From Phocoena phocoena (Eukaryota > Chordata > Mammalia > Artiodactyla > Phocoenidae): a stretch of 64,000 nucleotides of DNA. The notes under the pieces are model-generated. The model was given only the letters and a program-made list of their open reading frames with translations, was not told the DNA's origin and made no database searches. Position numbers and translations under genes: made by a program. The DNA lies in NCBI RefSeq assembly GCF_963924675.1, contig NC_089222.1, forward strand, positions 112,173,316 through 112,237,315, written 5' to 3'. Below are positions 24,735-36,800 of this stretch, piece by piece; within the stretch, counting starts at the first letter, position 1; each line of letters starts with the position of its first letter.

Positions 24735-24948
24735 AAGTCAAGAGGTGCATTTGAAGTCCCTGGTGTTCAAAGGACAGAGGGACAGAGGAAGTGTTTGAGG
24801 AACAGAATAACAAGAAAAACCTAGGATCAATAAATCAAAATAGGCTCTCTTTTCCCATCTTTATGTTCTATTTCAATCTGCACTCGCTTGGGGATAAATA
24901 AGCCATTTTCAGTTCTCTGTATTTAATTTTGTGCTCAGTGGAGTATGT
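24735..24948 (+). repeat. Left arm, part 2, of the inverted duplication
   Basis: This is the reverse complement of 25826-26040. Aligned by eye over about 210 bases there are about 16 differences, roughly 92 percent identity. Shared blocks include GTGTTCAAAGGACAGAGGGA, CAGAGGAAGTGTTTGAGGAA, AATAAATCAAAATAGGCT and GGGGATAAATAAGCCATTTT. Homology stops abruptly after GTGGAGTATGT. Confidence 0.9.
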
Positions 24949-25825
24949 TGAGCTCTACACGAGGTCTAGAAAATATTCTTTAGAAAGATGAGTAAAGATG
25001 TATTTTGAAGAAACCTTCTTGAGACTGGTTAATACTTAAAAAAACAACATTGAGTTTGTATATACATAATCATGTATAATGATGATAAACTCAGAATTAC
25101 AATGCCTATTAGGTAAAAGTTATGATTATGACCCTGCCCAGGGAGGACATGAAGAGGGAAGATGAGCCCTAATTTATTTATTTTTGGAATGTATCAACTG
25201 TGAAGGGGGAAGAACTTGTCATTTGGAGTCCTTTCTAGACCTGTGTTGCAATGATTTCTTGAACTCTTTCAGTGTAAGAATTTGAGGAGTGTCTGTAAAC
25301 TATGGTGTAGGCTTGACTGACTAATCTATTGTTAAGGAAAAAAAAATTTCTTTTTCTAATAGCTAGACTTAACATTATGAAAGTCTTCTTTTCCTCTCAT
25401 TTCTTAGTTAAGAAAAATTAATCAGTAATTATTGAGCAACACATTATAGTGCTATGGTAAAAAAATATATACTGTTAGAGACTACAATTCTTGACTTTAA
25501 GAATTTAGAAAAAAAAAAAAAAAAGAATTTAGAAAGAAGAAAATTTTTGCCACATTTGACAATTCTAAGAGTGATAAATTATTTTTGGATATTCATTATG
25601 CAATATGAGAAAAATTACTGAGTTTGCAATGATTTTAGTGTATCTATAATTATCATTAGATATTACAAAATTTCTCTCTAGGATTTGACTTATGACTTAA
25701 AAAAATTGGAAAAACAAAATTACTGATTAAAAAACCTGTACAGTTTCCCTTCCATTCCTTTAAGTCACTTCTCTCCGAGTATGCAGTGCATGCAGTATTA
25801 CTTATAAGAGTTAAGAAGCATGCTT
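24949..25825. other. Spacer between inverted arms
   Basis: About 880 bases of AT-rich DNA with no recognised gene. It contains the poly(A)-only scar at 25499-25535. Confidence 0.6.
25499..25535 (+). mobile_element. Poly(A)-only retrotransposition scar
   Basis: AAGAATTTAGAAA occurs at 25499-25511 and again at 25523-25535, separated only by adenines. The layout is the same as at 4790-4837: a target-site duplication around a bare A-tail. The shorter, A-rich repeat makes slippage a stronger alternative here. Confidence 0.55.
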
Positions 25826-26416
25826 ACATACTCCACTGAACACAAAATTAAGTACAGAGAACAGAAAATGGCTTATTTATCCCCAAGCAAGTGGAGGTTG
25901 AAACAGAACATGAAGATGGGAAAAGATAGCCTATTTTGATTTATTGTCCCTAGGTCTTTCTTGTTGTTCTCTTCCTCAAACACTTCCTCTGTCCCTCTGT
26001 CCTTTGAACACCAAGGACTTCAAATGCATCTCTTGACCTTCTATCTGCTTACTTTTAAGAAGTGCTCCTCTATCATTCTCTCTCTCTCTCTGTGTCTGTC
26101 TCTGTCTCTCTTTTTCCCATTTAGTTTTCCTTTGTTTCTCAGTGGTTCTCAGTGCTTGGGATAGGAGAATTGTCATGAGGTTTTACATGGTAATTCTGTG
26201 CTTATTGTGGTTAATGACAAACGAGAACAAAGGACAAAATGAGAATGGACCCAGTCATCTAATGCAAATATTGGTGGTGAGACAGAGAAAGTTGAGGGGC
26301 ATACAAGTGGAGGAGTCTTGACAGAAGCACAAAAATATTCTATAAGGAGATGGGGGCCATGTGTCCAATTTCCCAATTCATTGATATGGGACTTGAGTTG
26401 CTGATCCAGTGACATC
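25826..26416 (-). repeat. Right arm of the inverted duplication
   Basis: This is the intact partner of 22785-23161 plus 24735-24948, in opposite orientation and without the L1. It begins ACATACTCCACTGAACAC and ends near GGGACTTGAGTTGCTGATC. A TC microsatellite (about 26078-26115) occupies the place of the purine tract in the left arm. Frames on both strands here are not genes: they mirror those in the left arm and have several stops. Confidence 0.9.
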
Positions 26417-28970
26417 AGGAATATAGACAGAGTCCTCCTTCTACTTCCAATTAGGCAAGACTCTTGGTGGTTGAGACTGGAGAGCCCACAAATATACACA
26501 CTACATGGACACACTAAGTTCCAACAAACTCTTGGTTAGTGCAAATTCCTACTGATTCTAGAAATAGATTGACCAAGAATTATGGTATATGCTATTGTGA
26601 GTTTTATCTTTTGTGTCCATGCTTTCATATACACTTGACCGATATCTTGAGGAATTTTGTTCATGAGCCGGGTGACATGTCATTTACAAAGAGAAACTTC
26701 CCTCTATTTGCCTTTGAACTACAGGCATGCAGGTGTCAGCTGCTAATAATTCTCTGATTTGGACCTAGTAATCTCTTTTAATATTGTTTCTACTGTAGAG
26801 AAGCTTCCAAATAATGAGCAGTTAAAGAAATAGTCAAGATTGTTTGGCATATGCTTTAAAAATGCTTGAGATTAATATTATGATGATTTGAAAATACTGT
26901 GGCTTTTCTTTCAGAGCAAAGGTATAATTTAATTTTATAAATAATAATAATGCTCTTTCTTGTGCATGCAGTGAAAACTTTCTTTGGTTAAAAGTTACTT
27001 AATTCAGATGCACAACCAAGACCTATAATTATGAGACCAAGCCCAGCAATTACTCTGAGCCTTTTATCTATTTTGGCAGCTCCATGGAAAAAGAAGAAAT
27101 TCAACTTTAGCAACTCAAGGGGAATCTAGTACTTTTTCAATCACTGGAGTTTTCCTGGGGATAAATCTGAACCTAGTTTTAAAGACCAAATGGTTCAACA
27201 CTATTCATTATTCCACTGTTCTGCTTCTGAAATCAGATGTGCTGTTTCACTTTCGACTGTGAAGTTTTTCCAGTGTCTGAGCTTATTACCATACATCGGT
27301 TTAAGCAGACTCTCATTTTCTTACATTCTGCTCCTCTTCCTTCCTTTTGGTTCTTCTGCATGATTTCCCTGTCCTCACTGTCTGTCTGCTTTGTGTTTCC
27401 TTGCTCATCTTAGAGCAAGCTTGCCTACTCGCAGCTTGGGAGGCATTTAAATAGCTTGTTGTTTGCCAGCCCACTGCACTGTAGAGCTACAAATGGAAAG
27501 AAGAAAAGGGCTTGTGGACATTTCCCATTGTCCTTAAATATCCAGAGAGCTACTCTGCGATGAATTAACTGAAGACTGTAAGAAACATAAGGACGAACAG
27601 ATATGGTCTCCTTTTCTAATCCATGTTATACAATTTCTGTGATGGATTTTTTTCTGTGATTCATCTAGTCCCCTTTTTGCTCCGTTTTGCAAAACAGGCA
27701 GAAACACATTTTATTTTCCTGCTGTGAAACAGCTTGCACAAAAACTGCAGCCTATATCATTTGTCTTGTCTCACACTAAAACACTGTAATTAAATATATA
27801 TAATAATTTAATTACGGTTCATTCAAATCTGCTTCTCTCCTGTTTATTCTATTTTCAAGGAAAGATCATTAAAATGCCCAGAAATCTTAGTTCTTTTTTC
27901 TTTGTGATTTTTCTCATAGATATGCAGTAGAGTATTAATTGCTGCATTGTTTTGAATATTCTGAATGCTTCAACAGTATCACTTTCAGTCTTAAAGATTG
28001 GTCATAGGAACACACCTCTTATAAGTCCTGGTCTCTCTTCTTTTAATCCTAAGAGTGAACTAATTGAAGTGAGGTGAGCATTTCCTAACAGCACTGCTAA
28101 GATGTTTTAAGCCTATCTGCCTTTGCCTGCCTAGTAAAAGAATGCAAAAATGTATTCTATGTAAAAAAATACAAGAGCCCCTTTTTTCTTTCTCTCACCC
28201 ACTCATACAGTTTTTCAGATAGCCGTAATCAAAATTCTGCAGCTTCCTCTCTCATGTTATGTTCTTTACATGACATCTAGAGGCCAAAATTGATGTGAGC
28301 CATAATTAATCTTTCCATGTGGCTATGCAGTCTCTTGGTATATCAGGGATAAGAATCACACAGTCTGCATACATAAACTTACAGAACATCCTAGCACCAA
28401 TCTATATTCTGAGCTGTGCACAGTTTGATCCCTATCCTATGGATATGAAAGATAAAGGAAAGGAAAGCAGCCTTATGAAGAAAGAAGACTTGAAAGAATA
28501 AAACTCCTTTCTTATGACTTTGCATTTTATATGCAATAAACTCTGCTGTTAATTTTCACATAAATTTTGAAATAATCTAATTAACATTCCTGACATTTAC
28601 CTAGGACAGTTAAAATCCGGCTGGTAATCAATAATGTAAATGTAAAGTGGCTGATTAAATTTTCTTTTCTTTTCCATCAAAAATTTTAAGGGCAAAATTC
28701 ATTTTATTGTCCCTTATTTGTTCTCAGAACACTCTTCTGACTCCAGCTTTAATCTGCAAATTCACAGAAAGCTCAGAAAACTATTTAAATCATATGAAGG
28801 ATAATTGATGCTATCACCACTTGACTACAAAGCAGTTCTATGCATTTTTTTCAACAGTTCTTGCAAAATAAATATCAGAACCATTGAATCACTATAGTTG
28901 TAATTAAGGCAATATTCCAAGCTTCCCTTTCTAAATACTTTGAATATCAGAAAATTTAAATACCATCATT
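26417..28970. other. Repeat-poor stretch, possible conserved noncoding DNA
   Basis: No interspersed repeat was recognised in 2.5 kb, which stands out in this repeat-dense window. The part 27400-27900 has balanced composition. A palindrome, GTAATTAAAT (27786-27795) with its complement at 27806-27815, gives paired TAATTA homeodomain-type cores. Regulatory function is only a possibility. Confidence 0.3.
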
Positions 28971-29014
28971 TTATAATTGAATCATGGGGATGAAGATGTT
29001 TAAATTTCTTATAT

Positions 29015-29371
29015 ATTGTGATGATGCAATAAGAATGAATGTTTGTGTCCCCTCCAAATTCATGTGTTGAGACCGTAACTCCCCATATAATAGTATTAGG
29101 AGCTGGGGTCTTTGGGAGGTCATGAGGGTGGAGCCCTCAAGAATGGGATTAATGCCCTTAATCTCAGAGAGCTCTCTCACTCTCTTTTCACCATGTGAAA
29201 TCACAAAGAGAAGTTGGCAGTTGGTAATCTGAGAGGGCTCTCACCAGAACCTTACCATGCCAGCAACCTGATCGTGGAATTCCAGCCTTCAAAACTCTGA
29301 GAAATAAATTTCTGCTGTTTATAAACCTCCTATTCTATAGTAATTTGTTATAGGAGCCTCAACTAAGACAG
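29015..29371 (+). repeat. MLT1-like (MaLR) LTR
   Basis: The ordered landmarks are TTTGTGTCCCCTCCAAATTC, ATGTGTTGAGACCGTAACTC, GGTCTTTGGGAGGTCATGAG, TCTCACCAGAACCTTACCAT, TTCCAGCCTTCAAAACTCTG, AGAAATAAATTTCTGCTGTT and a TAATTTGTTATAGGAGCC-type end. The AATAAA is the LTR polyadenylation signal. It is a solo LTR with no retroviral coding sequence next to it. Confidence 0.85.
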
Positions 29372-29394
29372 ATGATAACCTTAACTATGACTAT

Positions 29395-29600
29395 TAAAAT
29401 ATATGTTTCATACACACATATACACAAACATATATATGTATATACACACAGTTGATTAAGTCTTCCATAGATTTTTACTGTTAAACATACATATCTGGCC
29501 TAAAATCATATCATTCCAACTCGTTTAAATGATGGAATAAATAACTACTCTTTTGTATGTATTTGTGTGTGTGCACACATGTGTATATGTGTATGTGGTG
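29395..29600. repeat. Interrupted CA/TA and TG microsatellites
   Basis: Imperfect CACATATA runs occupy about 29405-29450, and imperfect GTGTGTGCACACATGTGTAT lies at about 29563-29596. Both are alternating purine-pyrimidine. Confidence 0.7.
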
Positions 29601-30195
29601 AACTTGATCAGTTTCTCTCGTTGGCAATGCTCTGTTTTGAGGCTGTCTATATTGCTACACGTACATGTGGCTCACTGCATTCTACTGCTGCCTTATGGTC
29701 CATATCCATCACATTTTACTGACCAATTCCCTGGTGATGGATACCTAGGATGCCTATGTTTTCTATTACCATAAAAAATGCTAAGATAAGTTTTCTATAA
29801 ATATCATCATAATAATTTGTGCAAGTATTTTCTGGAATATATACTAAGACTGAGATTTCTGTGTCATAGGAAACACGCATACATAATTTTGCTAAATATT
29901 GCCAGATGGCTTTCCAGAATAGCTGTTGCAGTATACACTGCTAGCACGGCACGAAAATTCCTGTCTACCCACATTCTTGCCAATAATTGGAATGTTCCCA
30001 TGTTCTGATTTTAAACATTCTGATGAATATAAAGTTATATCTCATTGTTAAAATTGCAATCATTTGATGAAGAGTAAGTTTGAACAACTCTACGTATACT
30101 TGCCATATGTTTAGATTCCTCTGTGAATTGCCTTTTCAAATCTTTAGTTCGTTTTTCTATCAAAGTTTCTATCTTTTTCTTGGAGATTTGCAGTT
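29600..30195 (-). repeat. Old L1 3'-region fragment (part 1)
   Basis: Reverse-complement old L1: CTGCTGCCTTATGGTCCATA, TACCATAAAAAATGCTAAG, GAATATATACTAAGACTGAG, TGCCAGATGGCTTTCCAGAA, ACACTGCTAGCACGGCACGA and CATTCTTGCCAATAATTGG. It continues at about 31795 beyond an LTR-type insertion. Confidence 0.7.
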
Positions 30196-31794
30196 ACTTG
30201 TTCCAAAAGTTCCTGGACCCAATTGCAAGCTGTAAGTGGAAGCTTCCCCACACCAACAAGAAATTCTCAGATGCCAGTAGGGTATCCAAGAATTCAACTC
30301 AATTCTGATACAGTCTATCTGGAGGATAGAAACAGATTCTGCAGGTTCAGTCCTACAGGTCAGCTCTCCACTTAAGACACCAGTGACAAGCCCAAGTTGT
30401 TACCTATGCTTCTGACCAACCAGCTACAAATTGGAGATTCCCACAACCCCCTCCAACTCAGGATGCCAATTGCAAGTCCAAGTTGTTATCTGTACCTCTG
30501 ACCAACTGGTGGTAAATCAGAGGTTCCCACTATTACCTGAAAACTGTGTTTGCCTCTAGGTGAGGGTTGAGCCAAAGGATACAACTAAGCCAAAGAACAG
30601 GAGCAAGAAGGATTTATTACTTGCAGCAAATAGGAAGAACACCAGGAATCTTTCCCAAAGCAATGTCTCTCTGAACAGAAAATTGGGGAAGCTTTAAGCT
30701 AAGCATACATGCATATTCATGAACAGGCTTGGGCAGTGTATGCATATCCATGAGGAGGCTTGAACAGAGGAGAATTCCACATAGAAATGGGGTAAAGATT
30801 GACAGAGTCCAAGCTTTAGTTGACTGAAATTATGAGAGTCAGAAAAGGTCGACATCATCATTCCACAGGTTCCAGTCTGGGGGCAGCATGTAGTTACCAA
30901 TCTCCAGGGGTCTTAGTTCCTGCAGAACTCAAAGATGTGTATTACATTGTTATGTATATCCCTTGAGGAGGAACTATTGTTTCTTAACTGCTTTTCCTTT
31001 GATCCTGCGTTCCTTTGTTCCCTGAAGATCATGAGTTACTGAGACCTGATCAAGGGCAAGCACTGTGGCCAGGCTTAGATCATAAAATGATTTATGCCAA
31101 AGATGGCTTCTCCTATGTCAAGAAATCCATGCCTGTTTCTCTTTCTCCACGGACCCCCTACCCTATCTGCTTACACCACCAGTCTCTCTTCAAATTCAGT
31201 TAATTTGCTAGAATGGCTCATAGAACTCAGGAAAACCCATTTACTCACTAGATTACTGATTTATTATGAAAGATGTCAGTGGTGTCAATACCTATCAACA
31301 GACAGATGAAGAGATACATAGAGTGAAGTCCTGAACAAAGGGGCTTCTGTCCTTGTGGAGCAAGGGGCTGGTGGCACAGTGGTTCCATACCGGGGAACAA
31401 GATACATTCTTGTTCCCCGGTATGGAAGCTCTCTGAAAAGTAATAAAAAGCGGTCCTTTAGGCTCTTTATGGAGGCTTCATAGTCATGATTGACTGAACC
31501 ATTGGCCATTGGTGATAGATTCAATCTCCAGCCCTTTTCCCCTTCCCAGAATTCAGAGGGTGGGACTGAATGTTCTAACCCTCTAATCACATGGTCCTCC
31601 TGGCAACCAGCCCCCATCCTTGGGTGGGACCCAAAAGTCACCTCTTCTGAAGCCTTTATGGGAATTGAGGACAAGAGACCAAATATTATCCCACTGCTCT
31701 TATCACTCAGGAAATTCCAAGGGTTTTGGGAGCTGTGAACCAGGAAATGTGGACGAGAAATATATATTTGGCCTTCTAAATGACCAAATATATA
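30196..31794 (-). repeat. LTR-type retroelement sequence inserted in old L1
   Basis: The part 31190-31740 carries strings of a widespread mammalian LTR: TTTGCTAGAATGGCTCATAG, AACTCAGGAAAACCCATTTA, CTAGATTACTGATTTATTAT, GGCCATTGGTGATAGATTCA and CCTCTAATCACATGGTCC. I think this is an ERVL-type LTR in reverse orientation but do not assert the family. The part 30196-31010 has two similar tandem blocks (CAAGCCCAAGTTGTTACCTA and CAAGTCCAAGTTGTTATCTG) and an AGGAGCAAGAAGGATTTATT region, also LTR-like but unassigned. No gag, pol or env reading frame is visible. Confidence 0.5.
31383..31427. repeat. Perfect 20-bp inverted repeat (hairpin)
   Basis: The 20 bases at 31383-31402 (TTCCATACCGGGGAACAAGA) are exactly complementary to 31408-31427 across the 5-base loop TACAT. 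It lies inside a decayed LTR, where a perfect palindrome would not be expected to survive if it were as old as the element. Confidence 0.95.
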
Positions 31795-32300
31795 TTTTTC
31801 TATAAAACAAATGTACTTTTATATATTCTTTTTTAATCATTTATCAGCTTTAGATGTTGCAAATATATTCTTCCAATCTGCCCTTTCTATTAAATTGTCC
31901 TTAATTTTGGTGAGGTCAAATCCATTTGTTTTTAGTTTATGATTTTTTGCTTTTTAGATTTTTAAAATATTTATTTCCATACAGCTAGATCATAAATATC
32001 TTCTTCAATTGATAATTTGACTTTATATTTATCTTTCTATAATTGGGCCTTTAATCTGGTCTCTAATTGGGTCTTTTATCTATTGTGTAAAGTAGAAATC
32101 CAGATTTAATTTTCTCTATATAGTGAGACAATTTTCCGTATAATATCATGAAAAATATCTGTCCTTTCCCCATGACTTGTCCTTTCCCCCCACCTTGTCG
32201 AGATATAATTGACATATAGCATTGTATGAATATAAGATAACATGATGATTTGATATACATATATATGTAAACAAAGAATGTTGCCCACCATTCCAGTTCT
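31795..32300 (-). repeat. Old L1 fragment (part 2) and adjoining L1 3' end
   Basis: 31795-32150 continues the reverse L1 interrupted at 30195 (TGTTGCAAATATATTCTTCC, GTGAGGTCAAATCCATTTGT, GGGTCTTTTATCTATTGTG). From 32185, CGAGATATAATTGACATATA begins another old L1 3' UTR in the same orientation. Confidence 0.65.
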
Positions 32301-32659
32301 ACAAGGATCAAATCATTAGCCGCTGCAATCACTTACCTACAAGTACATCCTGAAAGGAATTCAGGATGAGCATTCTGGGTGTTGGATATACAGGCCCCTA
32401 GATAGTTAAGAGGTATATCTAAGGAAGATTTTCAAAGACCCAAGATTCTTGCATCTTCCCATACATAGATAAGCACTAAAATCTTTAACTTATGATATCT
32501 GGGGTTTTTTTGTTTGTTTTATTTATTTGTTTGTTTGTGATTAGCAGTAATCCTTTACCAAGATGTATGCTTGACTACTTTGGAGCAGTTCCTCAGTTAT
32601 CTGAGAGGTTGTCTCCTGGGCTATAATCTGCTGTAAGACACTGAATAAAACACCACTCA
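32301..32659. other. Short stretch with no assigned repeat
   Basis: Contains a TTTG-repeat (about 32504-32537). It may be an insertion splitting the L1 3' UTR that begins near 32185 and seems to resume near 32680. Confidence 0.3.
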
Positions 32660-32758
32660 CAGCTCTAATGTGCATTTTTTAGTTGACATATATTGCAAAA
32701 TTATTACCAGAATAAGGTTAGTTAACACATTCATCACCTCACATTACTCTGTGGGTGT

Positions 32759-32797
<39 letters not shown>

Positions 32798-33510
32798 GTG
32801 AGAATATTTAAGATCTACTCTCTTAGCAACTTCCAAATATATAATACAATACTGTTAACTATAGTCACCATGCCGTGTATTAGATCCCCAGAAGTTATTT
32901 ATCTTATAACTGGGAATTTGTGCCCTTAGACCAATCCCCAGCTCCTGGTAACCACCATTCTATGCTCTGTGTCTATGAGTTTGTTTGTGTGTTTGTTTAT
33001 TCCACATATAAGTGAGATCATACAATATTTGTCTTTCTCTGTCTGACTTATTTCCCTTAGCATAATGGCTTCAAAGTCAGTCCACGTTGTTGCAGATGGC
33101 AGAATTTCCTTCCTTTTTATGGCCAAATAATATTCCATTTTAACTTCTGATAGACATTTAGGTTCTTTCCATCTCTTGGCTATTGTGAATAATGCTGCAA
33201 TAAATATGGGAATGCATATGTCTCTTTGAGACAGTGATTTTGTTTCCTTCAGATATATACCCAGAACTGGGATTGCTGGATTATATGTAGTTCTACTTTT
33301 AGTTTCATAAGAAACCTCCATACTGCTTTCCATGGTGATTGCACAAATTTACATTCCCACCAATGGTACACAAGGGTTTCCTTTTCTCTAAACCCTCTCC
33401 AGCTATTGTTATTTCTTGTTTTTTTGATAATAGCCAGACTAACAGGTAAGAGGTGATATTTCATTGTGGTTTTAATTTATATTTCTCTGATGATTAGTGA
33501 TGTCGAATAC
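32660..33510 (-). repeat. Old L1, 3' part, split by a younger L1
   Basis: Reverse-complement old L1 3' UTR and ORF2 C-terminus: TTAGATCCCCAGAAGTTATT, GGTAACCACCATTCTATGCT, AATGCTGCAATAAATATGGG and CATTCCCACCAATGGTACAC. A TG microsatellite sits in the 3' UTR. ORF2 remnants are split over minus-strand frames at 32926-33464. The element breaks at GATGTCGAATA (33510) and resumes at about 41107, the other side of the 7.3-kb L1. Confidence 0.85.
32754..32795. repeat. (TG)n microsatellite
   Basis: About 20 TG units with one TA interruption near the left end. Confidence 0.95.
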
Positions 33511-33897
33511 TTTTTTTAAAATTTTTATTTATTTATCTATTTACATCTTTATTGGAGTATAATTGCTTTACAATGGTGTGTTAGTTTCTGCTTTATAACA
33601 AAGTGAATCAGTTATACATATACATATGTTCCCATATCTCTTCCCTCTTGCGTCTCCCTCCCTCCCTATCCCACCCCTCTAGGTGGTCACAAAGCACTGA
33701 GCTGATCTCCCTGTGCTATGTGGCTGCTTCCCACTAGCTACCTATTGTATGTTTGGTAGTGTATATATGTCCACGCCACTCTCTCACTTTGTCACAGCTT
33801 ACCCTTCCCCCTCACCATATCCTCAAGTCCATTCTCTAGTAGGTCTGTGTCTTTATCCCTGTCTTACCCCTAGGTTGTTCATGACATTTTTTTACTC

Positions 33898-36800
33898 CTA
33901 AATTCCATATATATGTGTTAGCATATGGTATTTGTCTTTCTCTTTCTGACTTACTTCACTCTGTATGACAGACTCTAGGTCCATCCACTTCATTACAAAT
34001 AGCTCAATTTCATTTCTTTTTATGGCTGAGTAATATTCCATCGTATATGTGTGCCACATCTTCTTTATCCATTCATCTGATGATGGACACTTAGGTTGTT
34101 TCCATCTCCAGGCTATTGTAAATAGAGCTGCAATGAACATTTTGGTACATGACTCTTTTTGAATTATGGTTTTCTCAGGGTATATGCCCCGTAGTGGGAC
34201 TGCTGGGCCATATGGCAGTTCTATTTGCAGTTTTTTAAGGAATGTCCATTCTGTTCTCCACAGTGGCTGTATCAATTCACATTCCCACCAGCAGTGCAAG
34301 AGTGTTCCCATTTCTCCACACCCTCTCCAGCATTTATTGTTTTCAGATTTTTTGATGATGGCCATTCTGACTGGTGTCAGATGATATCTCATTGTAGTTT
34401 TGATTTGCATTTCTCTAACGATTGATGATGTTGAGCATTCTTTCATGTGTTTGTTGGCATTCTGTATATCTTCTTTGGAGAAATGTCTATTTAGGTCTTC
34501 TGCCCATTTTTGGATGGGGTTGTTTGTTTTTTTGTTATTGAGCTGCATGAGCTGCTTGTAAATTTTGGAGATTAATCCTTTGTCAGTTGCTTCATTTGCA
34601 AATATTTTCTCCCTTTCTGAGGGTTGTCTTTTGGTCTTGTTTATGGTTTCCTTGGCTGTGCAAAAGCTTTGAAGTTTCATTAGGTCCCATTTGTTTATTT
34701 TTGTTTTTATTTCCATTTTTCTAGGAGGTGGGTCAAAAAGGATCCTGCTGTGATTTATGTCATAGAGTGTTCTGCCTATGTTTTCTTTAAGAGTTTGATA
34801 GTTTCTGGCCTTACATTTAGGTCTTTAATCCATTTTGAGCTTATTATTGTGTATGGTGTTAGGGAGTGATCTAATCTCATACTTTTACATGTACCTGTCC
34901 AGTTTTCCCAGCAACACTTAGTGAAGAGGCTGTCCTTTCTCCACTGTACATTCCTGCCTCCTTTATCAAAGATAAGGTGACCATATGTGCCTGTGTTTAT
35001 GTCTTGTCTTTCTATCCTGTTCCACTGATCTATCTTTCTGTTTTTGTGCCAGTACCATACTGTCTTGATTACTGTAGCTTTGTAATATAGTCTGAAGTCA
35101 GGAAGCCTGATTCCTCCAGCTCCGTTTTTCGTTCTCAAGATTGCTTTGGCTATTCGGGGTCTTTTGTGTTTCCATACAAATTGTGAAATTTTTTGTTCTA
35201 GTTCTGTGAAAAATGCCAGTGGTAGTTTGATAGGGATTGCATTGAATCTGTAGATTGCTTTGGGTAGTAGACTCATTTCCACAATATTGATTCTTCCAAT
35301 CCAAGAACATGGTATATCTCTCCATCTATTTGTATCATCTTTAATTTCTTTCATCAGTGTCTTATAATTTTCTGCATGCAAGTCTTTTGTCTCCTTAGGT
35401 AGGTTTATTCCCAGATATTTTATTCTTTTTTTATGCAGTGGTAAATGGGAGTGTTTTCTTGATTTCACTTTCGGATTTTTCATCATTAGTGTATAGGAAT
35501 GCCAGAGATTTCTGTGCATTCTGTGCATTAATCTTGTATCCTGCTACTTTACCAAATTCATTGATTAGCTCTAGTAGATTTCTGGTAGCATCTTTAGCAT
35601 TCTCTATGTATAGTATCATGTCATCTGCTAACAGTGACAGCTTTACTTCTTCCTTTCTGATTTGGATTCCTTTTATTTCCTTTTCTTCTCTGATTGCTGT
35701 GGCTAAAACTTCCAAAACTATGTTAAATAAGAGTGGTGAGAGTGGGCAACCTTGTCTTGTTCCTGATCTTAGTGGAAATGCTTTCAGTTTTTCACCATTG
35801 AGGACGATGTTGGCTGTGGGTTTGTCATATATGGCCTTTATTATGTTGAGGAAAGTTCCCTCTATGCCTACTTTCTGGAGGGTTTTTATCATAAATTGGT
35901 GTTGAATTTTGTCAAAAGCTTTCTCTGCATCTATTGAGATGACCATATGGTTTTTCTCCTTCAATTTGTTAATATGGTATATCACATTGATTGATTTGCA
36001 TATATTGAAGAATCCTTGTATTCCTGGAATAAACCCCACTTGATCATGGTGTATGATCTTTTTAATGTGCTGTTGGATTCTGTTTGCTAGTATTTTGTTG
36101 AAGATTTTTGCATCTATGTTCATCAGTGATATTGGCCTGTAGTTATCTTTCTTTGTGACATCCTTGTCTGGTTTTGGTATCACGGTGATGGTGGCCTCGT
36201 AGAATGAGTTTGGGAGTGTTCCTTCCTCTGCTATATTTTGGAAGAGTTTGAGAAGGATAGGTGTTAGCTCTTGTCTAAATTTTTTTTTTTTTTTTTTGTG
36301 GTACACGGGCCTCTCACTGCTGTGGCCTCTCCCGTTGCGGAGCACAGACTCCGGACACGCAGGCTCAGCGGCCGTGGATCACGGGCCTAGCCGCTCCGTG
36401 GCATGTGGAATCTTCCCAGACCGGGGCACAAACCCATGTCCCCTGAATCGGCAGGCGGACTCTCAACAACTGCACCACCAGGGAAGCCCTTGTCTAAATT
36501 TTTGATAGAATTCACCTGTGAAGCCTTCTGGTCCTGGGCTTTTGTTTGTTGGAAGATTTTAAATCACAACTTCAATTTCAGTGCTTGTGATTGGTCTGTT
36601 CATATTTTCTATTTCTTCCTGATTCAACCTTTTCAGGTTGTGCATTTCTAAGAATTTGTCCATTTCTTCCAGGTTGTCCATTTTATTGGCATAGAGTTGC
36701 TTGTACTAATCTCTCATGATCTTTTGTATTTCTGCAGTGTCAGTTGTTAATTATCCTGTTTCATTTCTAATTCTATTGATTTGAGTCTTCTCCCTGTTTT

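Noticed and set aside
31383..31427. Hairpin as a transcription terminator or insertion-sequence end
   Set aside because: It lies inside a mammalian LTR-type element with no U-tract or transposase. A template-switch origin is more plausible.
35438..35905. 155-residue plus-strand open frame
   Set aside because: It is antisense to the L1 reverse transcriptase. The same artefact arises from other L1 copies, for example 38309-38759 and 23511-23891.
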